From: Lasiosphaeria ovina
Lineage: Eukaryota; Ascomycota; Sordariomycetes; Sordariales; Lasiosphaeriaceae
Reading direction: 5' to 3'
Assembly (NCBI GenBank): GCA_033439765.1
Contig: JAULSN010000003.1
Coordinates: forward strand, 5,952,001 to 6,016,000
Length of the DNA: 64,000 nucleotides
The translations under genes were made by a program, and so were the position numbers. This document shows positions 43,520 through 53,284 of this stretch, one piece after another. Positions within the stretch are counted from its first letter, which is position 1. Each line of letters opens with the position of its first letter. A model generated the notes under the pieces. That model ran no database searches and was not told the origin of the DNA. It saw only the letters and a list, made by a program, of their open reading frames with translations.

Positions 43520-44390
43520 TTATGGCCATCTCTACTATTGGCTTCTTAACCTTTTTAAGAAATTTCTCTATTATTTCCGTCTATCTTGAGCAGATCGCTT
43601 ATATCAGCTCTCAGCTCTCTAACTGATTAGATATAGGAATCTCAACAACTTACCTATTATATTAGGAAACTTCAGACTAATTTTCTCTTTTACTCACGCT
43701 ACTGAGATAGCTCTAAAAGATAGTTAGGAAAAGGAGAGTTGAGGAGAGAAGATGTGTAAAAAAGAACGGATTCGATAACGACGATATAGATGTTAATAAT
43801 AAACCTATCCCACATAAGGTCTTGGACTATATTAAAGAGATGTATAAAGACTAGATAGACCTATAGATCGAGTAAGCAGTCTATACGAACAGTAGCCGGT
43901 GGGAAAAACTAATAGGCCGTTAAGGTACAAACAACACATACCGAAGCTATACCTCATCGGTTGAAAACCCTAAAGTATTTCGCCGAGTTTATAATAAAGT
44001 CTGCTAAAGGCGTTCTCGACCCGGAGGAGAAGCCGACTGTTTGAACTATTCGGAATTACTTCTGGTGTTTTATCATCGGTTAGAATCTAGATAATCCAAC
44101 GTGTTTGATTTCGAGAGACTTTATAAACTCTATCACCCGCGTAGGCTTCCTCACCCTTTAGTATCGTTCCCTCTAGTCTAGACGCTAACCTCGAAAAAGG
44201 TATATTAAAAGCCCACTGAGGAAAAAGCTCTATTTATGAATAGCTAAACGACTAAAGAAATACCTTATACTCGAAAACTATATATACCTAGAGAAGTAGC
44301 TTATTATGAACCGCTCGACTATATAGGTCTTCTATTTATATAGCGTAGTAGCACTAAGGATTAAGTAGGTAAGGTATATTAACCTTGATG
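43520..44390 (+). pseudogene. RIP-mutated relic resembling DUF3435
   Basis: AT-rich, TpA-dense DNA with no long open frame. Reading through stops, one plus-strand frame gives TLKYFAEFIIKSAKGVLDPE, then EKPTV-stop-TIRNYFW, FIIG-stop and later RKRYIKSPLRKKLYL. This matches my recollection of the DUF3435 (FluG-domain) family: a tyrosine-recombinase-related protein found in Crypton and Starship-type elements, usually with a segment like SAKGxLDPExKPTVDTVRNYF. Stops fall where tryptophan is expected (TGG to TAG). No terminal repeats were identified and both ends are undefined. Confidence 0.42.
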
Positions 44391-44848
44391 AAAATTGCTT
44401 AAAAGGCGGTATTGTGACAGAGTCTGGGACTCAGTATGTGGAAGAATGGGGGTGCAAGTTGACGAGGAAGATTTACCGAAGTCAAGGACTTTGAACATGA
44501 ATTGCAAGCCCCATAGTAACCACAGGCCTAAGCTAATGATACCGATGGAGAGAGGACATCAAGACGGTCAGAATGGTATGCCGATGGTGTTGTTCGAAGC
44601 AGTGGTTGTATTGTTGTTGGTTGTAAGGAGGAAAAGAAGTGTGGGAGAGAGAGGGAGGGAAGCTCCCTACATATACACAAAAGTCCGCACACATCCTGCA
44701 CTTCCAAATTCCAGCCCTAAAGGCCAGGCCTTCACTGCAGCAGAAAATACCTGCGAAGATCCTCGGGTGCATCGCAAAAGCCCTAGGATGCTCTGCAAAA
44801 AGACGGGAGGTACAGAGAAAATAGACATCATCTTTGCCAGGCTCGTAC
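44391..44848. other. Junction region, no gene supported
   Basis: A 163-codon open frame exists here on the plus strand, but its composition is not protein-like. The right end (44842-44848) is the start of a tyrosinase intron on the minus strand. Confidence 0.4.
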
Positions 44849-45243
44849 CTCAAATAAAGCCAAGAACGGCCGATGCCAAGTCGTGAAGACAATGGACGTG
44901 TGGGCGCAGTAGCCACCGACATTGGCGCTCCCGTCTATGTTGACCTCCCTGCCGACGAGATGGCGGCCTTCGACGCCGTTGTACGCGGTGTACGGGCGGC
45001 CGTGGATTCCGGCGATGGCGTAGTACGAGCAATCAGACTTCGAATCACGCCTCTGGAATGCCTGTAGCCCCTTGAGATAGAGGTACCACATGGGCCTGTT
45101 CTAAGCCAGCTCACAAATCTCCAGGCGCGGAGCGACAGGGCCTGGGCATGGTAGGTAAGCCAGTGTCTGCTGGGCCTTGATGGGTTGTGCTCACCCTTGA
45201 CACCAGTGACGACCACGGGCTCCTCTGGGAGTTTGGTCGACAT
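44849..45243 (-). pseudogene. Tyrosinase, N-terminal half (CuA domain)
   Basis: Exon 1, 45243-45195, reads MSTKLPEEPVVVTGVK. An intron (donor gtgagc, acceptor cccag) leads to exon 2, 45141-44849: GPVAPRLEICELA, a stop (TAG 45103-45101), then NRPMWYLYLKGLQAFQ, SYYAIAGIHGRPYTAYNGV and GGYCAHTSIVFTTWHRPF ending LALFE at a new donor gtacga. HGRPY, CAHTS and WHRPF are the CuA histidine-bearing motifs. The stop is best explained by CAG to TAG, and ICEL by CGT to TGT, both C-to-T. Nothing tyrosinase-like follows the last donor. The missing CuB half is at 36554-37611 on the plus strand. Confidence 0.85.
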
Positions 45244-46612
45244 CTTCGCGTTGAGAAGGGGTGAAGTGTGTGAGGTTGGGAGACAATGGAGGGAAAAAAT
45301 GGATATTCTTCCGTTGATCAGGGGTTCAGCACTGCTCTGGGCGGGACGTACTGTGCTGAATGAAGCCTTTCAACGTAAACACCCGGTGATCTATGGTATG
45401 CGCAAGTCGAGAACCCGGATGAACATCCACGACAAGTCTTAGCGCCATGTCGATCCTCCTGTGGTGAAAGGAGGTCTAGGCCCAAACTATCGGAAACCTG
45501 CTTGCTAACTATAGCTCAGTCATTGGTGTTGCCCCGCTTGGCGACATGCTGCCTCGCCCTTCAGCTGCTGCACTGCAAGCCACCCTCCACTCCGTGGCAC
45601 CGGGCGCACCCCAGTCATGCCGATGAAGGGTCGGTTCGTGCGAAAAAGCACTTTTGGGAGCATTGAAAGCGGCTGGATCCTGCAACCCCAATTAGATATG
45701 CTGCCATTGCCGTGAAGATATTGTCCTGCATGGGATTGGGGCTGCCTGCGGATCGAACTGGGGATAGCGTCTCAAAGTTCATGATAGTTCTGGTTGACTG
45801 TCGTCACTCGAGACAATAGCTTGGCGGCATCTCGTCCAGTGGTGCAACTAGTCGTTTCGCTCAGCTCATGCAAGCGTCCGCCGACAATATGCACTAGAGC
45901 AGCAACCGTCCCAGTTGGAAACCTGTCTTGTTGATGCCTTTGTACACTGTAGCTGGAGATTAAGTGCGTGCGGTGAACTGACAGCGAGTGAAGGGAAGTT
46001 CTAGACTCTGTTTGCGGTCCATCACCTGCATAATACATCGGCCAGGACCTTCCTCGATCCGTCCAAAGCCTTTAGGCCCCAGTTGCGTTGAGGAAACTTT
46101 TTGACTGCACTAGAGAAAGGCAGGCATCGGAGAAGGTCTTGGAGACTTGGTTTGTCGGGAGTTTGAGAAGGAGTGGGAAGATCAAGTTGATTCGAAGCAA
46201 TTGACCTTTGCTAACTCAACAAGTCACAGTGAAGACATTGCTGTCAAAAGAGCACGAAGAAAGAGGCACCTTGAACCGTCGGATCGTATCCTGCAGCGGC
46301 GAGAATCAATGTCCCTCCAGACCTCGTCACAGGTGCTGCGAGACATCACTTGGCATGATGCATGCATGTCTCTCGCTGACTGGAGAGCGAACTCGTCTCA
46401 GCTAGCCACGAGCTCGACACGCATGAGCGCGGGGTAAGGCAAGACTTCCAGCTTCCTTGAGGGAGGCCGTGACCAACGACGTGAGGGGAGATGGACGGAC
46501 ACAAGTACAAGCCACCCCCCCTCGGTGATTGTCTCAGACTCGCTCGTGCCAGGGCAAGAGTCCACCGTCTGAGCATCATCAAACCTGCATCGATCAACCT
46601 CCCGAAGCCACC
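45244..46612. other. Intergenic region
   Basis: 1.4 kb with the former tyrosinase promoter on the left and the promoter of the 103-residue gene on the right. Short frames on both strands show no recognisable protein. Confidence 0.45.
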
Positions 46613-46991
46613 ATGTCGGCAGAACAGAACCCATCTGGCCCCTCTCCTGCTGGGTAAGTCATCACCATCAGACATGCCAAGCGCGCTTTGCAGAATGCTG
46701 ACTTACCTGTCACAATGAAGCGAGGCTCAGCCCGCCGCCCCGGCCCCAGCTGCCGAAGCCATCACCTGGGACGACGCCGTCAAGGACTACTTCACCCCCG
46801 ATGATGTGAAGTGCATGATTGACAGTGGTGGCTTCGATCTGAGCAAGAAGGAGGACGTGAAGGCGAACGCAAAGGGCATCTACAAACGCACAAAGAACAA
46901 GTCGATGCCAAAGACTAACGACCCGGCACGGAAGTGGTCTGATGAGAGGTGTGCAAACTTCAAGGCGTGGATGGATGCGGGGTTTCCGTGA
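46613..46991 (+). CDS. Small conserved-type fungal protein, 103 residues
   Basis: Exon 1 is 46613-46653 (MSAEQNPSGPSPA). An intron at 46654-46720 (gtaagt..gaag, with ctgac inside) leads to exon 2, 46721-46991. The protein continues GEAQPAAPAPAAEAITWDDA, with an Ala/Pro linker, and then a compact domain TWDDAVKDYFTPDDVKCMID, FDLSKKEDVKANAKGIYKR, ending FKAWMDAGFP. It reads as a small helical, cytosolic-looking protein: no signal peptide, no membrane segment. Similar WxxxVKxYFTxxD small proteins occur in ascomycetes, but I know of no function. It sits between the tyrosinase N-terminal half and the laccase. Confidence 0.72.
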
Positions 46992-47758
46992 GGGGTGGAA
47001 TTGTTGGCAATATTTCCCGTGCCGCCCGGTGAAGTTGGTACCTAGAAAGGAACGCAACAAAAGAGACAATGCAATTCCATCAGAAGTACGATGTTTCTGC
47101 CCGATGGAGGTTTCCCGCCCCATGTTAGCGCCTGCCGCATACGAGGGCGAGAAAAAGAGAGACAGCGGCTTCATCTCTTACCTATTCTAGTGTAACGTAG
47201 GTATTTTATGATTGGTGGACCCCCACCTGCAGCTAATGACGCTGGCGTTTGTTCTCGGCCTCCTCTTCATCAGTAGCGCGCCAATATTTCATGCAGCTCC
47301 CAGCCCGCCGCTTTCTCCACCAGCAGCGACGACCCTCCTTCACCTAGGGATCAAATCTCGACACGATGGTTCGTCGCGTTCTGGGCGAGGCCCGGCCCGC
47401 CCGGCTTGTTCAGCTGCATCTCAGGCTCTCAGCTCGATACGGGACGCCCGAAACAGCTGAAGCGTCCCCCAAACGGGATAACAGCTGGCTGGTTTACGCC
47501 CCCGAGTCTCAAATCGGCGAGGATCGACATGCATGACAGGTGCGTCTCTCTCTCGCCATGACCCTGTGATGAGAATGACGGACACACCGGTGGACGGACA
47601 AGGACCGGAGAAAGAGGCGCGGGGGGGGGGGGGGGGGGCCAGATGCTGACTGAGTACTTGTTCGCAGAGGTGCGTCGCGAGTCCATCTCAGTCCCCCCGT
47701 TTCTTGCACTCGCACTCACCACTGTCCAGGGACACTGGCGTCAGACTTCCAGTCCAAG
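46992..47758. promoter_or_regulatory. Laccase upstream region with poly(G)
   Basis: 767 bp before the laccase start. It includes a run of 18 G at 47621-47638, about 120 bp upstream of the ATG. No other gene seen. Confidence 0.45.
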
Positions 47759-50171
47759 ATGGAGCTCTGGAAGCGCTTCTGGGTGCTCGTCACCCGTCTC
47801 CTGCACATCGCCACTCTTGCGGGTCTCGATGAGGCAAGCCAATCTCAACATCCTCTCGGTCTTGCGGAGCCTGCTGCGCTTCTCGAGCCTGAGTTCCTGC
47901 TACCCGAAGCAGCGCCCTCCTCTGATGATGATCCCCTATACTGGAGACCCCCAGGGCACCGACAAGACAACGGCGACGGCTTCAAGTTCAAATGCGACTA
48001 CAGAGCCATGGCAGAGAAAGGGCTCTGGGAAAAGTGCTCCACGCCCGAAGACCGCTCCTGTTGGCTAAGGAACCATGAGACAGGGCAGAGATATGACATC
48101 AACACCGACTACGAACACGACTTCCCCATAGGTGTGACGCGCGAATACTGGCTCACCGTCACCAACTCCACCATCATCGCCGACGGCTACCCGTTCATCG
48201 GCGCCACTGTCTTCAACGACACCTATCCTGGACCATGGATTCAGGCGTGCTGGGGTGATGAGGTCGTGGTCCATGTCACCAACAATATTACAGCCCGCGG
48301 CACCAGCATCCACGTGAGTGCACATATTCCTGTTGTAATCGAAGCCTCCTGACATAACACCTCCAGTGGCACGGAATTCGGCAGCGCCTCACCATGCAAC
48401 ATGATGGCGTGAACGGAATAACCCAATGCCCTATTGCCCCGGGAATCACCTCCACCTACAGGTGGAATGTGATGCAGTATGGCTCGGCTTGGTATCACTC
48501 ACACTACAGCGACCAGTATGCTGACGGCTTGCTTGGCCCCCTTGTATGTGCTCCCCCGGGGTTTTCTCGTTTGTTTTGCAATACTGATCACCAGGGTCAG
48601 ACGCTTCACGGCCCGAGTTCCGGTAACTTTGATGAGGCGGCTGACATCCCGACCCTTATGACAGACTGGAGTATGTGATTATTCGCTACAATAACTACGC
48701 TCGAGCTTCACGATGGCTAACTTGACCAACAGGACACGGCAGCGTCTTTGACAAAACGGTCGCCGGGAAGCATGAGTTAGAAATCCAAAGCATATTGTTG
48801 AACGGCATCGGCGACGTCACAAAGTTCGGTGACCCGGCCCAGAAAAACACAAGTGCAATCCCGACACCATACACGCTAGTTTTCGAGAAGAAGAAGCCGG
48901 GTACTCGGGCAAAGCGTTACTTGCTGCGACTCATCAACACCTCAATCCAATCTACCTTCATCTTTTCTATCGACAACCATCTGCTCACCATCGTCAGCGC
49001 CGATTTTGTGCCTATCTATCCTTACACCAACACGTCTGTCTTGATTGGAATCGGCCAACGGTACAACGTCATTGTCGAGGCGGACCCGAGAGCCAACAAC
49101 AACCCGTCTCAACCGATGCCGGAAAAAGACAAGTTGAACGAGTTCTGGGTCAGGACATGGGTTGCAGAGAAATGTGGTGCCGATGATTATCCCGACTTTT
49201 CCAAGACTTATATGCAAACAGGTATCGTACGGTACAATGACAGCAGCGAAGCCGAGCCGCGCTCAAGTCCGTGGGGCGGCATTGCCCTCCGGTGCTCAGA
49301 TGAAACATACACGAGCCTACGGCCTGTGTTGCCCTGGATTGTCGGGGACCCCATCAACCCAATGAAGACGGGAGCCGGCCTGCAGCACATATCTATTGTC
49401 ACGGGGACAGGAAAGCAGTTTCCCGATTTTCCCATGGCCGGTTTAGCTTTCAGGAACGTCTCAGACGATGCCCAGAAGTGGAACTTCTCCCCACTCCAGG
49501 TAGACTTTGCTGATCCCATCATGTTGCATCTCAACGGCAGTGAACCCTGGCCGCATCACTTCTGGGAAGTTTATCCCGAAGGTCGGGAGGGCGCAGATGA
49601 CGATTGGGTGAGTTTTCTCCGAGTCCGGTTGTTGGCTTGTTTGCAAGCGCTGATCCCACCAACCACAGGTCTGGCTAGCGATATCGTCAGAGAGAGATTC
49701 ACAGTTCACGGGTGACATCGATGCGCATCCGGTAGATCGCCCACCTCTCCACCCACCACTCAACACGTGGGACGAGCAGACCTGTTTCTGACCTTCGCAC
49801 AGATACACCTCCACGGGCACGATTTCGCGATCCTCCAGCAGGCTGAAGGCCAACCCTTTGAAGTTTCCAAAGTCCAAATCAACCGGTTCAATCCGCCTCG
49901 ACGTGATGTAGTGCTGATGCCCACCAATGGCTTCATCATCATCGCTTTCAAGGCCGACAACCCGGGATCGTGGCTCCTCCACTGTCACATTGCCAAGCAC
50001 GCTTCAAAGGGGCTTGCCCTTCAGATCCTCGAGCGCCAGTCCGAGGCTTTGGGAATGTGGGGACCTGGGAGCGAAGTCTTCAATGACACTACTGAGCTGT
50101 GCAATAGCTGGAATGCTTGGGTGAAGTCTACGTCGCCGCCAAAGCCGTTTCCGGATGATTCGGGGATTTGA
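47759..50171 (+). CDS. Ascomycete-type laccase (multicopper oxidase)
   Basis: Oxidises phenols with reduction of O2 to water; usually secreted. Predicted 704 residues in six exons: 47759-48313, 48367-48543, 48595-48670, 48733-49607, 49669-49731 and 49803-50171. All introns are gt..ag and in phase. Copper motifs are intact: WHGIRQ (residue ~186), YHSHYSDQ (~226), HPIHLHGHDF (~582) and HCHIAKHASKGL (~641). The protein ends DDSGI, the C-terminal DSG(L/I/V) plug diagnostic of ascomycete laccases. The N-terminus (MELWKRFWVLVTRLLHIATLAG) is hydrophobic and could be a signal or anchor. The first ~110 residues are long for the family, so the start is less certain. Its flanks hold tyrosinase and hydrolase fragments, so this gene is the intact survivor of a broken neighbourhood. 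Confidence 0.9.
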
Positions 50172-50348
50172 GCTTGATCTCGAGAGTTTGAGGATAGCGA
50201 TTTCCCGGTTGTTTATGAGACGTTTGGAACGGAAATGGAGCTGGTGGCTGCGGAATGCAATCATGGATGAGCTGTTGGGTAGCGCTGGTGTTTGAGCGTT
50301 TGCTCCAGATATTGTCATTGTAGCCTAAGAACGGATCATCCCAACCAT

Positions 50349-50780
50349 CTATGCTATCGCTGCGCCCTTGTGAGTCATACGATGCTGTCTGTCCAGGCCT
50401 CGAGTGGTGCTGTTGCCGAACCCGAGGCCTCCCCACGAGGCCTTGTCGAACCCGAGGCCGTGGACCAGCACCTCCAGGACGCCGCGGGCCTTGGTGGGCT
50501 TGCAGTATACGGCGTTGATGGTATAGTCGCCGCTGATTTTCTGTGTGCCGCTAACGGCTTCACCCGTGTTGAGGGACTGCTTGATGAAGGCGAGAATCTT
50601 GGTTTCGTTGTTGGCACTGGGAGGCGCGGCAAATACCGAGCTCTGGGCTGTTGCTGGGATTTTGAAAGACACGTTGGAGCACTCCGTTGTAGGGTGTCCC
50701 CTCCCGTCAACGACGGCCGCCGAAATCGCTGACAGCGCGGTCCCAGCCAAAAGAAATGAGGAAGAGAGATGGAAATGCAT
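50349..50780 (-). pseudogene. Secreted alpha/beta hydrolase, N-terminal part
   Basis: Starts at 50780 with a clear signal peptide (MHFHLSSSFLLAGTALSAIS, then AAVVDG). The mature N-terminus follows (VSFKIPATAQSSVFAAPP, SGTQKISGDYTINAVYCKP) up to the oxyanion-loop region VLVHGLGFDKASWGGLGFG. Similarity then ends abruptly: 25 unrelated residues lead to a stop at 50349. The nucleophile, acid and histidine are missing, so it cannot be a working hydrolase. The other part, beginning about YNWHADANTRGYHTLAIDRL, lies at 42490-43346 on the same strand. The laccase gene ends 177 bp away, convergent. Confidence 0.8.
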
Positions 50781-51500
50781 GACCGTTCAGGGGATAATTT
50801 TCAAGGAGAGCAAGGGTTGATGGACAGATCAGTCGCTGAGGATGAAGTGCTTTTGGCACCAAGACAAGACCTTGTATACATGAACTTTGGTGTGCCGTTT
50901 GCCACCTACCAGGTCCTCTCCTATCCAGAGTCTCTTATGAGCGGGTTGCATCAGGTATCCGCATCTTCCGGCCCCGGCCGTGTATTGCTAACCCGGGAAT
51001 GGGCGGCAAAGTGTCAAAGCGGCCATGTTGCCGAACGGGTTAATATTCTAACAGGTCCAATACGCTGTCCGGCCCTAGGTACGCCCTATACGCTTCTGTC
51101 GAGGCGAACCAAGCCGCAGCTGACCAGGTGGGCTTTTAAGTTAGAGTGGGAATATACTAGGTGATCCTGTCAGCCTCAGCCAGGCCCAGTGCCATGACGT
51201 AGGTCTATACGTATAGGAGCAGTGGGTCTGAGAAATCAAGACAAATCAATTGCCTGGCCACCCACCCCTTTTCTTTGCGTAATATTTACCAATACGCATT
51301 CTCGGGTCGGAGCGTTACACGGCATTCTATACTCCTTCATAGGAGCCGGATACAAAGCCCTTCTCACCGCAAAACGGCCAGATGTTCAGAACACAAGACA
51401 CCATACCAGCCTCCCGCACACTGAAGACACGCGCACAAATCCACACCTCCTGCCACGGTAGCAATGCAAAAGTCAAAGAATACGAGCCCGCAGCCGCCTC
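50781..51500. other. Intergenic region
   Basis: 720 bp upstream of the hydrolase fragment and downstream of the methyltransferase. No gene seen. Confidence 0.45.
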
Positions 51501-52430
51501 CTAACTCGCCCGCTGCCGCACCACAAACCGGATAGTCGTCCGCTCGGCCACCTCACCATTGTTATCCTCCAGGGCAGTCGCGAGCTCGGCCTCAACAGCC
51601 CACGCAGTGCCCGTGCGGCGGCCAATCTCATCCCACAGGCGCTGCATCGACTTCTGATTATGATGGTACCTTCCCAGGCCACGCTTCTCATGCTCCTCAG
51701 GGTCAAGCGGCTCGACCGCGCTGCCGATCTGCCGCCCCAGCACCACGGCGTCCGTGATCCCCTCACGAAAGAACTTGACCATGCGCGCGCCAATGGCGAC
51801 CTGGTCCGCCCAGCCAAACAAATGGAAGAAGCTCGCGGCGTGGACGACATCGACGGCGCCGTCCAGCGCTCCCACGCGCGCGTCACCAGAATCCAACATG
51901 TCGCCGACGACAAACCGCGCGGCGAACGTCCCGCGGTCGCGGAACAGCTCGTAGCCGAGGTCGACGAACTCGCGCCTCAGGTCGAGCCCGGCGAGGTTCT
52001 GCGCCGGCGCCCCGTCGGCCGCCAGCTGCCGCAGCGCCTGGCCGAAGCAGCACGCGCAGTCGAGCAGCACGGCGCCGCGCTGCGTGCGCGCGATCAGCTC
52101 GCCGTACTGTGGCAGGGTGGCGATGTACAGGTCTAAAAAGCGCCAGCGGCCGATGCAGCCGTACGGGAAGATCTGCCACGCTTTGTCGCGCTGAAGCAAG
52201 CAGGCCGTGTCAGTAAACAACATGTCACGGATGGTTTGGAGTGTGGACGGGGGTTGGATGGGGAAATCACGCACGACGCGATGCAGGTGCGCTTCGACCT
52301 CGTCGGCCGGTACGCCGGCGTACTGCTCGAGCAGGCGCCACGCCGGGTCGCGCTTGGCCGCGTCGGCCGGCAGCTCGGCTTGGAACCGCTTCGACCGGTC
52401 GACGCTGTCGCGGGTGTCGACTTCTGGCAT
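51501..52430 (-). CDS. SAM-dependent methyltransferase
   Basis: 309 residues, intronless, class I Rossmann methyltransferase. Motif I is LLDCACCFGQALRQLAADG (around residue 120), followed by NLAGLDLRREFVDLGYELF and a DVVHAASFFHLFGW segment as motif IV. LDCACCFGQ with LGYELFRDR resembles methyltransferases found in fungal meroterpenoid and other secondary-metabolite clusters, where they methylate carboxylates or hydroxyls. There is no polyketide or terpene synthase in this window, so pathway membership is not shown. No signal peptide or membrane segment; presumably cytosolic. Start at 52430 (MPEVDTRDSVDRSKRF). Confidence 0.85.
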   Translation of the reverse strand: MPEVDTRDSVDRSKRFQAELPADAAKRDPAWRLLEQYAGVPADEVEAHLHRVVRDFPIQPPSTLQTIRDMLFTDTACLLQRDKAWQIFPYGCIGRWRFLDLYIATLPQYGELIARTQRGAVLLDCACCFGQALRQLAADGAPAQNLAGLDLRREFVDLGYELFRDRGTFAARFVVGDMLDSGDARVGALDGAVDVVHAASFFHLFGWADQVAIGARMVKFFREGITDAVVLGRQIGSAVEPLDPEEHEKRGLGRYHHNQKSMQRLWDEIGRRTGTAWAVEAELATALEDNNGEVAERTTIRFVVRQRAS

Positions 52431-53284
52431 CTTGATTGGCGAGAGTGGTAGCTATGCGGTCAGAAAAAGGTGAATACCAAGTTCAGTTTGTACGAAGTCG
52501 ATAGAACCGGACAGTTTGGGCTATGGTGCGGCTGCTCCTCTTATATGTAGCCGGGATGTGGGGAGATGTTCAATCGCCTCTTTCCCCGTTCTCGAGACTG
52601 TCGCGGTTTGTCAGTCAATCAGGCCGACATGGCAAGATCCCGGCTTTTTTAGACCACGACTCACCTGCTGGCGCAGCGAGGTACGTGCGCAAGGAACGCG
52701 CTCGCAACAAACACGGCTGGCCGAAGTTGCGATGTTGTTGGTAAAGGGTTGTGAGAAAGTCAAAGATAGACGGAATTAAGCACACCCCCCTCGGCGCCGC
52801 TTCGGCTGGCAGAGCGGCCAATCAAGAGCCAACAGCGCGGTCTCGTTATTTCGTGTGACGGTAACGCAACGTGGGCGGCGTCATGTGGTTCGCTGGCGTG
52901 GGTTTCGGATGGCAGAGAGGCTTGCGGATTTAACGGGGGAATGTGTTCAGAGACATTGGACGGAATGTGAGGTATCAAGATGTCATACCCGCTGCAACGC
53001 CGATACCCGGCCGGCATTACTGGGGCAGGCCGTATATCCGGGAGAGTGTGGCTTCTGCAGACTTGTCGTGGCAGTGAGAATAAGGTGGGCGGGCTAATAT
53101 ATCCGAAAAAAAGTGGCAAGCGAATATGTCCGTATTCAGACGGAAGAAAGTTGAGAACCACGTTGATATGCCCGCAAAATACACGCTCACCATGAACCCC
53201 AGGAGAAAAGACAATGCAAAAACCCAAAACAATGCAAGCACCACCAACTCACAAGACATGCCGAAATGTGTACTTCAGCAACAC
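52431..53284. other. Intergenic region
   Basis: 854 bp, promoter of the methyltransferase on the left. No gene seen. Confidence 0.45.

Noticed and set aside
44395..44886. 163-codon plus-strand frame
   Set aside because: Overlaps the tyrosinase N-half on the other strand, has no recognisable domain and starts inside RIP-mutated DNA.
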